Of a stretch of 64,000 nucleotides of DNA, positions 34,096 through 43,137 are shown piece by piece. The stretch's first letter is position 1. Each line of letters begins with the position of its first letter. The notes under the pieces are model-generated. The model saw nothing but the letters and a program-made list of their open reading frames with translations. It searched no databases and had not been told where the DNA came from. The stretch spans positions 1 to 64,000 of the forward strand of contig NZ_PTLZ01000005.1 in assembly GCF_003293745.1 (NCBI RefSeq), in the 5' to 3' direction. Both the position numbers and the translations under genes were made by a program. Origin of the DNA: Herminiimonas fonticola. GTDB lineage: Bacteria > Pseudomonadota > Gammaproteobacteria > Burkholderiales > Burkholderiaceae_D.

Positions 34096-34317
34096 TTAAC
34101 CTTTTTTACCGCCAAACACCAACAACAAGCCACCAATCACAATCGCGCCCACGCCAGCCCAAACCGGAATGTTCACTGTTTCTTTTTCCTGTACGGAGAA
34201 CTGGAGTGGTCCCAGCTTGGCTTCATGTGTTTCCTTGGTATAGCTAAAGCTGCCGTATACCAGGCCAAGTGTTCCTGCCACGATCAGAACGATACCCACG
34301 AGTTTGACTGCATTCAT
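34096..34317 (-). CDS. Small two-helix membrane protein
   Basis: This is a 73-aa protein with hydrophobic helices at about 5-22 (LVGIVLIVAGTLGLVYG) and 51-69 (VWAGVGAIVIGGLLLVFG). They are separated by a polar loop (SYTKETHEAKLGPLQFSVQEKETVN). It resembles small conserved proteobacterial membrane proteins of unknown role. Confidence 0.75.
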   Translation of the reverse strand: MNAVKLVGIVLIVAGTLGLVYGSFSYTKETHEAKLGPLQFSVQEKETVNIPVWAGVGAIVIGGLLLVFGGKKG

Positions 34318-34413
34318 TTTTTTTCCTTTTTAGAAATGTCTCCGATGATCCAACATCTGACTCTAAATCTATTTCCCCAACTCCAGTTGAGTAATTGTCC
34401 CGCTTGAAGATGC

Positions 34414-35163
34414 CTACCGACCGCCGGTCACATCAAGCAAACTCCCCGTCGTATAAGACGCCTTGTCCGACAACAGCCATAACACTGCTTGCGCTACTTC
34501 ATTGGCTTCACCACCGCGCTGCATGGGCACATTGCTCTTGACCCTGTCGACGCGTCCAGGTTCACCACCGCTCGCATGTATTTCTGTATAAATCACGCCA
34601 GGTCGTACCGCATTGACGCGTATGCCTTCGGTCGCGACCTCCTTTGCGAGGCCTATCGTCAGCGTATCGATTGCACCTTTGGAGGCAGCGTAATCGACAT
34701 ATTCGCCAGGACCACCAGCACGCGCAGCGACTGACGAGATATTGACGATGGCACCGCCACTGCCACCGTGCAAGGTCGACATACGTTTGACGGCCTCGCG
34801 TGCACATAGAAAACTGCCGATGACATTGGTACTGAAAATACGTTGCATGCGCGCCGCATCCATTTGATCGACGCGCATTTGTTTTTCAAGAATACCGGCG
34901 TTGTTGACCAATGCAGTCACGGTGCCAAATTTTTGATCGACTGTCTGAAAAAGATTCAGGATGTCGGCTTCTATCGCCATGTCTGCCGCGATGGCGATGG
35001 CCTCGCCACCTGCTTGCACGATGCCATCAACTATTGCGTCGGCTGCGGCCTTGTTGTGCAAATAGCTGATGCAAACGGCATAACCATCGATTGCGCCCAG
35101 TTTGGCAATCTCTGCACCGATGCCGCGACTGCCGCCGGTGACGATCATCACTTGTTTGCTCAT
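34414..35163 (-). CDS. Short-chain dehydrogenase/reductase
   Basis: This is a 249-aa classical SDR: TGGSRGIG NAD(P) motif at about 9-16, NNAG at about 87-90, catalytic Ser in NISSVAARAG and YxxxK in YVDYAASKGAIDT, ending with the usual GSLLDVTGGR. It resembles the YgfF/FabG-like group (glucose 1-dehydrogenase-like oxidoreductases). The substrate is unknown. It stands alone, divergent from the glycosylase gene. Confidence 0.93.
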   Translation of the reverse strand: MSKQVMIVTGGSRGIGAEIAKLGAIDGYAVCISYLHNKAAADAIVDGIVQAGGEAIAIAADMAIEADILNLFQTVDQKFGTVTALVNNAGILEKQMRVDQMDAARMQRIFSTNVIGSFLCAREAVKRMSTLHGGSGGAIVNISSVAARAGGPGEYVDYAASKGAIDTLTIGLAKEVATEGIRVNAVRPGVIYTEIHASGGEPGRVDRVKSNVPMQRGGEANEVAQAVLWLLSDKASYTTGSLLDVTGGR

Positions 35164-35241
35164 GTGGCCTCCTGATTATTTTTATTCAGTATCGCTGAAG
35201 TCACTGCCGACTATGTGCAGCTCCTACATTAAAATACCAGC

Positions 35242-35751
35242 ATGCCCGCTTCCAGCCAACCTCCCCGTCCATCATCGTTGCTGGCCGGCTTCCCGCCTGT
35301 CATCGACAGCCAGACAGAAATCCTGTTTCTAGGCAGTTTTCCCGGTGAAGCATCACTGCAGGCACAGCAGTATTACGCACATCCACGCAATCAATTCTGG
35401 CGTCTCCTTTCTGCACTAACAGGCGACGATCTGGCCGCCTTGCCGTATGCAGAAAGATTAGTCCGATTGCAGGCGCACCGTATCGGCGTCTGGGATGTGA
35501 TCGCTGCCTGTGCACGCGAAGGCAGCCTGGATAGCGCGATCCGTGATGCAGAACACAATGATTTCAAAGTATTAAAGGAACAATGTCCGGCATTGCGCCG
35601 CATAGGTTTCAACGGCAAGACTTCCGGCAAGCAGGCGACATTATTCGCTGAAGCCGGTTTTGAAACGTTTATCCTGCCCTCGTCGTCGCCCGCCTACGCC
35701 GTCATGACATTTGAACAGAAACTGGCCGTCTGGCGCGGTATCATGCTGTAA
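35242..35751 (+). CDS. DNA-deoxyinosine (hypoxanthine) glycosylase, UDG superfamily
   Basis: This is a 169-aa protein of the uracil-DNA-glycosylase fold, in the deoxyinosine-specific branch. Motif 1 is FLGSFPGEASL, then YYAHPRNQFWRLL, and motif 2 is LPSSSPA near the C-terminus. It removes hypoxanthine (deaminated adenine) from DNA for base-excision repair. GC-typical for the genome, short family length, intact. Confidence 0.88.
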   Translation: MPASSQPPRPSSLLAGFPPVIDSQTEILFLGSFPGEASLQAQQYYAHPRNQFWRLLSALTGDDLAALPYAERLVRLQAHRIGVWDVIAACAREGSLDSAIRDAEHNDFKVLKEQCPALRRIGFNGKTSGKQATLFAEAGFETFILPSSSPAYAVMTFEQKLAVWRGIML

Positions 35752-35776
35752 GTTTAAAAATCTCCCGCCTGAATTC

Positions 35777-36616
35777 ATGCTGATCAAACGTAAATCCATA
35801 GAAGCCGACGCCAATCTGAAGAGCGGCCCGGGCAAGAAGTCTTCTGCTTCCGAAAAGTCGAAACCCGCAGCCAAACCACGCAAGGTCAAGTTCGCACCTG
35901 TCACTTTGTCCGAACAGTTCGGTATCCGTTACTTGCACTTCGGTACTGAATGGGTGCAAGGTGCGATGCGCATCAGCAAACCCGACTGGATAGAGCTGGA
36001 ATATGCGCAGCAAATGATGGCGTGGATGCTGTTCAATGAAAAACCTCAACACATCGTGCAACTCGGTCTGGGCACTGGCGCACTGACCAAGTTCAGCTAC
36101 AAGTGGTTTCGCGAAGCACAAGTCACGGCGGTAGACCTGAATCCTTCCGTGATCACGATCTGCGAAACAATGTTCAAGCTACCGGCAAATGATGAACGCC
36201 TCAGCGTAATCGAAATGGATGCGCTGGAATACGTCAACGATCCTGCCAACCTCGGTCGCATCGATGCCTTGCAAGTCGATTTGTACGACGCCACCGCACG
36301 CGGTCCCGTGCTGGATACACCAGAGTTTTATCAATCATGTGCGGCTTGCCTGACGCCGGACGGCATCATGACGGTGAATCTGTTTGGCGATCATCCGAGT
36401 TACGCGAAGAACCTGAGTGCAATGCACTTTGCATTCGATACCGTGATCTCCTTGCCGGAAGTACATGACGGTAACGTGGTCGCGATTGCCTTCAACTCAA
36501 GCCCGACGCTGGATATCGCCGCGCTGTATGAACGCGCCGCGCAGATCACCGCGACAACCAAGCTGCCGGCCAAATCATGGGTAAATGGCATCAAGGCCTG
36601 GCAAGCGCAGCAATAA
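35777..36616 (+). CDS. Spermidine synthase-like methyltransferase-fold protein
   Basis: This is a 279-aa protein starting at ATG 35777 (MLIKRKSIEAD), 25 bp after the glycosylase stop. The Rossmann core has QLGLGTGALTKF, a VTAVDLNPSVITIC acidic loop and a DALQVDLYDATARGP motif, matching polyamine aminopropyltransferase (SpeE) relatives. A basic Lys/Ser-rich N-terminal extension (1-40) is unusual. Whether it makes spermidine or another product is not clear. It is probably co-transcribed with the glycosylase gene. Confidence 0.82.
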   Translation: MLIKRKSIEADANLKSGPGKKSSASEKSKPAAKPRKVKFAPVTLSEQFGIRYLHFGTEWVQGAMRISKPDWIELEYAQQMMAWMLFNEKPQHIVQLGLGTGALTKFSYKWFREAQVTAVDLNPSVITICETMFKLPANDERLSVIEMDALEYVNDPANLGRIDALQVDLYDATARGPVLDTPEFYQSCAACLTPDGIMTVNLFGDHPSYAKNLSAMHFAFDTVISLPEVHDGNVVAIAFNSSPTLDIAALYERAAQITATTKLPAKSWVNGIKAWQAQQ

Positions 36617-36706
36617 AGCAACGCCTGGTCCATTTCATCATTGTCCGAGGCCTCACTCCACTAATCAGCCGTGTTAACATCGCTTCACTGTTGCATCTAA
36701 TGGGTC

Positions 36707-38524
36707 ATGGTCATGCCAACTGCCAGCGCTACACCGATAGTCACAAATAAAGCAGCATCCAAGAAACTGGATCTGCAGCAGATTTTTACCTGGTTGCTGG
36801 CGGATGGCGTGGTCGCCAAAGACGACGTCAAAACCTTCTACAACCAATCGCAGGCGATCTTTAAAAATGCATCGATCGCGATGCATCCGCTGGTCGCCGT
36901 TGCGCAATGCAAGCTGCTGTCCGCCCTCGCACCGCATCGACCGGTCACACTAGACTGGCTTACCGAATGGGTAGCCGGCAAGGTCAAGCTACCCTTCTAT
37001 CGCATCGATCCCTTGAAGATAGACTTCACCCGCGTCGCCGATGTGATGTCAGCGTCGTATGCGACCCGTTTCCACATTTTGCCGGTAGAGATGACGCCCA
37101 GCGAACTGGTGGTGGCAACATCCGAACCATTCTCCACTGAATGGGAAGCGGAAATCGCCAAGATCACGCGTCGCAACGTCAAGCTGGTAATCGCCAATCC
37201 GCTGGAAATCGGTCAATACACGACGCAATTTTTTGCACTGGCAAAATCGATCAAGGGCGCGAAGAAACTTAACGGCCAGGACATTGCGCTCCGTAATAAC
37301 TTCGAACAACTGGTAGAACTCGGCAACAGCAGCAAGCAAGTCGATGCCAACGATCAGCACATCATCAACATCGTCGACTGGTTGTGGCAATACGCATTTG
37401 AACAACGCGCATCGGATATCCATCTGGAACCCAAGCGCGACCTGTGCGCGATACGCTTCCGCATTGATGGCGTGCTGCATCAGGTGTATCAAGTGCCGCC
37501 CATCGTCATGATCGCGATGACTGCGCGCATCAAGTTGCTGGGCCGGATGGACGTGATTGAAAAACGCCGTCCGCAAGATGGCCGCATCAAGACTCGCACC
37601 AACGATGGCCAAGAAATCGAATTGCGTCTGGCCACCATGCCGACTGCCTTTGGCGAAAAACTGGTGATGCGAATTTTTGATCCTGATGTTGTCGTCAAAT
37701 CTTTGCCCGAGCTTGGCTTTCCGCCTGACGATGCAGAACGTTGGGATAGCCTGACCAGACGGCCGCACGGCATCATTCTAGTAACCGGCCCGACCGGCTC
37801 CGGCAAAACCACCACGCTGTACACCACACTGAAAGCACTTGCGACCAGCGAAGTGAATGTCTGTACGGTGGAAGATCCGATTGAAATGGTGGAAGGATCG
37901 TTCAATCAAATGCAGGTGCAGCACGGCATCGATCTATCTTTCGCCGACGGCGTGCGCTCGCTGATGCGACAGGATCCAGACATCATCATGATCGGCGAGA
38001 TCCGCGATCTGGAAACCGCCGAGATGGCCATCCAGGCTGCGCTGACCGGGCATCTGGTGTTATCCACTTTACACACCAACGACGCACCATCTGCCGTGAT
38101 GCGTCTGCTGGAACTCGGCGTGCCTTACTACCTGCTCGAATCGACACTGATCGGCATCATGGCGCAGCGTTTGACGCGTACGCTGTGCACGCATTGCAAA
38201 TCGCCGGACGGCGAAATGCTGGACGATGTCTGGCTTAGTCTTAGCGAAGGTTGGGATATTCCGAAACCGCAAGTCATCTATCGACCTGTCGGCTGCCCTG
38301 AATGTCGCCAGACCGGTTATCGCGGTCGTACCGGTTTGTATGAATTGCTGACGATCACGCAAACATTCTCAAAAATGATCAAGGCAGAAACCGATATCCA
38401 TCATTTGAAACAGCAAAGTATTTCTGATGGCATGAAGCCTTTGCGTTTGGCTGGTGCGTTGAAGATCATCGAAGGTGTGACGACGGCGGAAGAAGTCTTG
38501 AAGGTCACCGCTGCATTGACATAA
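36707..38524 (+). CDS. GspE/PilB-type secretion ATPase
   Basis: This is a 605-aa ATPase of the type II secretion/type IV pilus family. An N-terminal MshEN-like domain lies at about 60-175. The catalytic domain has Walker A GPTGSGKT at 361-368, an Asp box, the RQDPDIIMIGEIRD Walker B and the HLVLSTLHTNDAPSA His box. A CTHC...CPEC zinc-binding tetracysteine follows. No pilin, GspF/PilC or peptidase gene lies nearby, so it is an orphan motor that must serve an apparatus encoded elsewhere. No clear ribosome site; ATG 36713 is an alternative start. Confidence 0.92.
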   Translation: MVMPTASATPIVTNKAASKKLDLQQIFTWLLADGVVAKDDVKTFYNQSQAIFKNASIAMHPLVAVAQCKLLSALAPHRPVTLDWLTEWVAGKVKLPFYRIDPLKIDFTRVADVMSASYATRFHILPVEMTPSELVVATSEPFSTEWEAEIAKITRRNVKLVIANPLEIGQYTTQFFALAKSIKGAKKLNGQDIALRNNFEQLVELGNSSKQVDANDQHIINIVDWLWQYAFEQRASDIHLEPKRDLCAIRFRIDGVLHQVYQVPPIVMIAMTARIKLLGRMDVIEKRRPQDGRIKTRTNDGQEIELRLATMPTAFGEKLVMRIFDPDVVVKSLPELGFPPDDAERWDSLTRRPHGIILVTGPTGSGKTTTLYTTLKALATSEVNVCTVEDPIEMVEGSFNQMQVQHGIDLSFADGVRSLMRQDPDIIMIGEIRDLETAEMAIQAALTGHLVLSTLHTNDAPSAVMRLLELGVPYYLLESTLIGIMAQRLTRTLCTHCKSPDGEMLDDVWLSLSEGWDIPKPQVIYRPVGCPECRQTGYRGRTGLYELLTITQTFSKMIKAETDIHHLKQQSISDGMKPLRLAGALKIIEGVTTAEEVLKVTAALT

Positions 38525-38587
38525 CTTCAGAGCGATTCGAATAAGCTTAGTGTCTAAACATCTGCCCTTAACAACAAAACGAAAAAT

Positions 38588-39547
38588 ATGGCGCAAAGAC
38601 CTCCTAACCTAACTGAAATTCAGAAAACTAGATTAGCCATACTTGAACCCGCCCTCAAGGCAGCTGTACGCAATGCAGACTATCCTCTCGCTAAAGTTTG
38701 TCTAGCCGATATTCAAGCACTACTGCGCACAACCGGACATGAGACACGTCTCATGCAGTCTAAGAATTGGCTATTTGAAGCGGCTTTAAATGCGGGGGAA
38801 ATATATACAGCTGAACGCGGCTTTAGAGGTGTTATTGAAAAAACATCTCCCAATACAAAGGTTCATCTTGAAGCAACTGCATTTTTAGTAGTTTGTTTAC
38901 TTCGCCAAAAGAAAATTTCTGAGGCAGAACCTTTAATTAAATCTGTATTAGAAGGAAAAAGTATTCGGACTCAAGTTACTCGTCGAGAATTTATCCGATG
39001 CGTCACAGAACGTTATCAACTAGAAGGATATATTTCTGCAATTCAGAATTTAGGCGATGACGTTTTAAATTCGAATGAAATCGACGAAAAAGCAATAGAA
39101 GCAATTACGAATAAAACTGAAGAAGAGTTGTATCAAGAAATTGGTAATGCCTTACCGAAGGAAGTTATTGATTTCGTTTTTCGCGTCGACAGCGCATCGA
39201 GAAAACAATTAACTATGGTTGAAGTACTTTATCTTCCTTCTCCTATGCAACAAGCAAAAAAAACAGAACAAGGAAAAAGCTTTTTTATATCCTTAAAATT
39301 GGTCCTTTGGAAATCACTATGCGATCCCCAAAGTGAGATATATAAGGCTTGGTATACGCAGGGTGTATCGCAAGTTTTTAGCAAAAAGTATTATGCCGTC
39401 GTAGTTACAGGAGCTTTGCTTGATATGGGATTCGCGATTAAAGCTATTGCGATTCCTGCAACGGCTCTACTCATGAAGCTAGGTCTTGAAGTCTATTGTG
39501 ACCGTTATAAACCAAGTGAAATACTTGGGAGCAAAAACAATGGCTAA
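38588..39547 (+). CDS. Unknown protein, TPR-like N-terminus and hydrophobic C-terminal segment
   Basis: This is a 319-aa protein coded by much more AT-rich DNA than its neighbours. Residues about 15-180 are helical with TPR-like spacing (LEATAFLVVCLLRQKKISEAEPLIKSVLEG). Residues about 270-300 are hydrophobic (AVVVTGALLDMGFAIKAIAIPATALLMKLGLE) and could insert in the membrane. I do not recognise a family. It overlaps the next gene by 8 bp. The composition suggests recent transfer. Confidence 0.7.
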   Translation: MAQRPPNLTEIQKTRLAILEPALKAAVRNADYPLAKVCLADIQALLRTTGHETRLMQSKNWLFEAALNAGEIYTAERGFRGVIEKTSPNTKVHLEATAFLVVCLLRQKKISEAEPLIKSVLEGKSIRTQVTRREFIRCVTERYQLEGYISAIQNLGDDVLNSNEIDEKAIEAITNKTEEELYQEIGNALPKEVIDFVFRVDSASRKQLTMVEVLYLPSPMQQAKKTEQGKSFFISLKLVLWKSLCDPQSEIYKAWYTQGVSQVFSKKYYAVVVTGALLDMGFAIKAIAIPATALLMKLGLEVYCDRYKPSEILGSKNNG

Positions 39548-40391
39548 TCATTGGACATTAATACCGTCAGCAAAAATATCCATATCTACTGAGCGAAATC
39601 GGAAAAAAATCGTCCATAGTTGGCTCGCACTTTTTTTCATCATGCAGTTTGCATTAGCAAATGCTCAAACTCCAGAGAAAGTCGTCGATATCCCGACCAG
39701 AGCCAGCACGACGCAACGCATGCTCGTACTGACTCCAGCTGCACCCAAGGCAACCGTCATTTTGCTGGCAGGTGGGCATGGCGGTTTGCAAATATCATCG
39801 GATGGAGCCATCCATTGGGGCAGAGATAATTTTCTGGTTCGCGCCAGACAACTATTTGCCGATCAAGGTTTGCGGGTTGTACTCGTCGATGCGCCCTCAG
39901 ATCGCCTGTCCCCTCCCTTCTTGAGGGGTTTCCGCCAAACACCGGAACACCTGGCCGATATCAAGGCCGTCATTGCCTGGGTACGAGGACAGAGCAAGAC
40001 ACCTGTCTGGCTGGTCGGTACCAGCCGCGGCACACAATCGGCCGCCTTTGTCGCGACACAGCTGCAAGCACCAGAAGGGCCGGATGGATTGGCGCTCAGC
40101 TCCAGCATTCTGGTCGATAGCGAAGGTCCGTCCCTACTCTCCATGCCCATGGACACACTGCGGATTCCCGTACTTGTCGTTCATCATGAGCAAGATGGTT
40201 GCAGGCTTTGCGCCTTCAGTCTTACTTCCAATCTGATGGATAAACTGCGCGACGCACCGAAGAAGCAATTGATTTCTTTTACAGGCGGTGAAGATGTGGG
40301 CGATGCATGTAATGCACGTGCGCATCACGGATTCAATGGTCTCGACAAGGATGTAGTCGGAAAGATGTCGGACTGGATGCTCGCCAACTGA
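39540..40391 (+). CDS. Secreted alpha/beta hydrolase-like protein
   Basis: This is a 283-aa protein starting at ATG 39540, overlapping the previous gene by 8 bp. A hydrophobic signal segment lies at about 26-43 (SWLALFFIMQFALANAQ). The mature part has an alpha/beta hydrolase fold: VILLAGGHGG near the start, the nucleophile Ser in VGTSRGTQSAA (G-T-S-R-G), an Asp around VHHEQDGCR, and a His in NARAHHGFNG. It is likely periplasmic. The substrate is unknown. Its GC content is normal, unlike the gene it overlaps. Confidence 0.8.
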   Translation: MANHWTLIPSAKISISTERNRKKIVHSWLALFFIMQFALANAQTPEKVVDIPTRASTTQRMLVLTPAAPKATVILLAGGHGGLQISSDGAIHWGRDNFLVRARQLFADQGLRVVLVDAPSDRLSPPFLRGFRQTPEHLADIKAVIAWVRGQSKTPVWLVGTSRGTQSAAFVATQLQAPEGPDGLALSSSILVDSEGPSLLSMPMDTLRIPVLVVHHEQDGCRLCAFSLTSNLMDKLRDAPKKQLISFTGGEDVGDACNARAHHGFNGLDKDVVGKMSDWMLAN

Positions 40392-40505
40392 TATACCGTT
40401 TAAAAACGATATGTATACTCAGCAAAATCCAAATACATTGTTATAGTTAAAGCCCGCATGCAGAACGCGACCGTTTAACGCAGTACATTTCCCCCGGAGA
40501 ACATC

Positions 40506-40616
40506 ATGAGCAAAGCACAAGACAGTAAAAAAGCAGTGAAAAAAGAACCTTTGAAGAGCCCGAAGGAAAAGAAAGAAGCGAAGAAATTGAAGAAAGAAGA
40601 ATCGAAGCGTCAATAA
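40506..40616 (+). CDS. Lysine-rich small peptide, 36 aa
   Basis: ATG at 40506 has GGAG 8 bp upstream and the frame runs to TAA 40614-40616. The peptide (MSKAQDSKKAVKKEPLKSPK, then EKKEAKKLKKEESKRQ) has 15 lysines and no hydrophobic core, so it is probably disordered and may bind nucleic acid. A hairpin follows 24 bp downstream, making a neat small transcription unit. Function unknown. Confidence 0.65.
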   Translation: MSKAQDSKKAVKKEPLKSPKEKKEAKKLKKEESKRQ

Positions 40617-40640
40617 CTCTTCAGGTTTGATCTCAGCCAT

Positions 40641-40661
40641 CAGCACGCTTATAGCGTGCTG
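40641..40661 (+). terminator. Hairpin after the lysine-rich peptide gene
   Basis: Perfect 9-bp arms CAGCACGCT/AGCGTGCTG enclose a TAT loop; the following sequence GATTTCAATT is only mildly T-rich. Confidence 0.65.
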
Positions 40662-40710
40662 ATTTCAATTCAAGGTTTGAATTCCTGCTTTTGCAAAACA
40701 CGCTGTGAAC

Positions 40711-42180
40711 TTATAGCAACGGAAAACCAACCGTGATTTTCAGTCCGGGAGAAGCAGCATTTCCGTCATCGGCATCCGACAGTGCAATATCCCCACCATG
40801 TGACAAGGAGATATCGCGCACGATAGACAAACCCAAACCGGCACCGCCAAGATTTTGTTGCTGCGCCAGCGGCGAACGATAAAAAGCCGAAAAAACCCGC
40901 TCTCTATCTTCTTTTGGAATACCTATACCGCTGTCTTCCACTTCCAATATCGCGCGTTGTAAAACCGCATCCCGGCGCACGCGCAAAATGACTCTGCCAT
41001 TCATCGTCGTGTAATGAATGGCGTTATCCACCAGATTACTAATCAACTCGTGCAGTAACAGTGCATGTCCCTTGATCATGACTTCTTCGGATGCATCGAA
41101 TGACAAATCGATTTGTTTTCTGACTGCTGCAGGCGCATGTTCCATGCCAACTTGACGCGTTATATTCGTGAGCGAAACCGGCTCGATATCACTCTCTTTC
41201 GCACCATGCTCGGCGCGCGCCAGTGTCAGCAAGCGATTGGCCAGATGTGCGGTGGATTCGGTAGTACCGGCAATACTTTCAACAATTTCGCGCATATCCT
41301 GACAGCCACGCACATCGTTCGGATTGCGTTCAAGTTGACGCAGTGCCAATTCCGCCTGTGTTTTGAGCACCGTCAATGGCGTACGCAATTGATGCGAAGC
41401 ATCTGCGATAAAACGACGCTGCCATGTAATCAGCGCCTGCAAATGTCCCATGTAACCGTTCATTGCAGCCACCAGAGGACGCACTTCCTTGTGCACGCGA
41501 TCAGCGTCAAAATCTGCCAGATCTGCAGGTGAACGCGCTTCCACTTCCGCTTTCAACTGCATCAACGGGCGCAATACCAAACGCACCGCAAACCATACCA
41601 GCAAGGCTGCCACCATCACCAGCAAACCTTGACGCCATAAAGTGCTGAAGAGAATTTGTCGCGTCAGATTGCTGCGCGCATCCATGGTTTCACCAACCTG
41701 AATCAAGGCAATACCGCGCATGGAATCATCGTAGACAGGTTGATACAAGGCAGCGATACGTACTGCCTGATTCTGATAAGTAGCGTGATAAAAGTGCACC
41801 AGCGCCGGATAGATTTCCGAACGTGGGACGTCTGTCGGCAGTTCCGGCAAATCTTCATAACCGGAGACAAATTCGCCATGCGTGCCGGTTACCTTGTAGT
41901 AAATTCGCCCCAGCGTATCGGTTTCAAAACTATCCAAAGCCACATACGGCACATCGGCCACCACCTTGCCGTCGACCACTGAAACCCGTTCAGCCAAGGC
42001 CCGCGTCGAAGCCAGCAAAGCGCGGTCATACGCCAGATCGGCCACGTCCAGCGCATTGCGATAAACCGAAAAAGCATCCAGCGCCACCACCAGCAATAGA
42101 GGGGCCAAAATCCAGCGCAATAACTGGCCACGCAAACTGCCCAGGGATTTGATAGGCTTGATGGCTGCGCTTGAAGTCAT
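40711..42180 (-). CDS. Sensor histidine kinase (TctE/QseC-like)
   Basis: This is a 489-aa membrane kinase: TM1 at about 20-38, a periplasmic 2CSK_N-like domain about 40-178, TM2 about 179-200, then HAMP-like sequence. His263 is in ASHQLRTPL. The ATPase boxes are LISNLVDNAIHYT (N), VEDSGIGIP (G1) and GGAGLGLSIV (G2). It overlaps the response regulator by 4 bp (ATGA). Members of this group sense extracellular carboxylates or metals. It is divergent from a Bug protein, recalling the tctDE arrangement. Confidence 0.94.
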   Translation of the reverse strand: MTSSAAIKPIKSLGSLRGQLLRWILAPLLLVVALDAFSVYRNALDVADLAYDRALLASTRALAERVSVVDGKVVADVPYVALDSFETDTLGRIYYKVTGTHGEFVSGYEDLPELPTDVPRSEIYPALVHFYHATYQNQAVRIAALYQPVYDDSMRGIALIQVGETMDARSNLTRQILFSTLWRQGLLVMVAALLVWFAVRLVLRPLMQLKAEVEARSPADLADFDADRVHKEVRPLVAAMNGYMGHLQALITWQRRFIADASHQLRTPLTVLKTQAELALRQLERNPNDVRGCQDMREIVESIAGTTESTAHLANRLLTLARAEHGAKESDIEPVSLTNITRQVGMEHAPAAVRKQIDLSFDASEEVMIKGHALLLHELISNLVDNAIHYTTMNGRVILRVRRDAVLQRAILEVEDSGIGIPKEDRERVFSAFYRSPLAQQQNLGGAGLGLSIVRDISLSHGGDIALSDADDGNAASPGLKITVGFPLL

Positions 42181-42860
42181 TTCTTGCCAGCGACCTCTAG
42201 CAAATAACCCAAACCGCGCAAGGTTGTGATGGCGACTGCGCCATCACTCTGGTGTTGTAATTTTTTCCGCAATCGGTGGATATAGATCTCGATCGCATCA
42301 GGATTGGCGTCGTCAACCAGTGCAAATACCTCGTCGAACAATTTTTCCTTGGATACTGCACGCCCGGCACGACTGATCAAAACCTCCAGCACAGCATGTT
42401 CACGCGGCGTCAATGCCAATGCCGCATCGCAATAACTGAACATGCGCGATACCGTATCGAAGCTGAGTGCACCACAACTATAAATAGGTGCTTCGCCACC
42501 TTGGGCGCGACGTAACAATGCCTTGACGCGTGCCTCCAACTCAACCAGCTCGAATGGTTTCGCCAGATAATCATCCGCACCAAGATTCAAACCCTGCACT
42601 CTGTCCTGCAAACCACCGCGTGCCGTCAGGATCAATACCGGCGTTTTGCTGCCGCGTGCGCGCAGACGCTTCAATACCTCCAAACCATCCATCTTGGGCA
42701 AGGTCAAATCGAGTATCACCAGGGCATATTGCTGGGTATGCAGCAAACTGTCGGCGTCAGCACCGTTCATCGCGCACTCGACCGACCAATGTGCATCTTG
42801 CAGCGCCTTGGTCAACCAGCGCGATAACTCAACATGATCTTCAATCAGTAAAATTCGCAT
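42177..42860 (-). CDS. OmpR-family response regulator (TctD/QseB-like)
   Basis: This is a 227-aa regulator starting at ATG 42860 (MRILLIED), with AAGG upstream. The receiver domain has Glu7-Asp8, phospho-acceptor Asp51 (LVILDLTLP) and the TARGG and K-P-F residues. The C-terminal winged helix (about 130-225) carries LTPREHAVLEVL and the Y-x-x-R-L-R-x-K recognition helix region. It is coupled to the kinase gene and is divergent from the Bug gene, its likely target. Confidence 0.94.
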   Translation of the reverse strand: MRILLIEDHVELSRWLTKALQDAHWSVECAMNGADADSLLHTQQYALVILDLTLPKMDGLEVLKRLRARGSKTPVLILTARGGLQDRVQGLNLGADDYLAKPFELVELEARVKALLRRAQGGEAPIYSCGALSFDTVSRMFSYCDAALALTPREHAVLEVLISRAGRAVSKEKLFDEVFALVDDANPDAIEIYIHRLRKKLQHQSDGAVAITTLRGLGYLLEVAGKK

Positions 42861-43137
42861 GGCCTTGTACGCAAAGGAGAAGAAAATATAAGCTGCCAAT
42901 ACTCACATAGAAAATCGCTGTTGGCAAAATTCACATGAAAGGAAATTGAAAGATTCGAGCCGTTATGATGAAAAAAACCAGCAATACATTTGCATTAACT
43001 GGCCAGCTCGCTCTTGCCGGATGCATAATCAGCCCGCTTGAATTTTCTGTAAAGAAATTTATACAGGCTGAACATATAAATAAAACAAAATCGCTCGAAA
43101 GAAATAGAGTGATTACATAGAGGATGGGCAGGAGACA

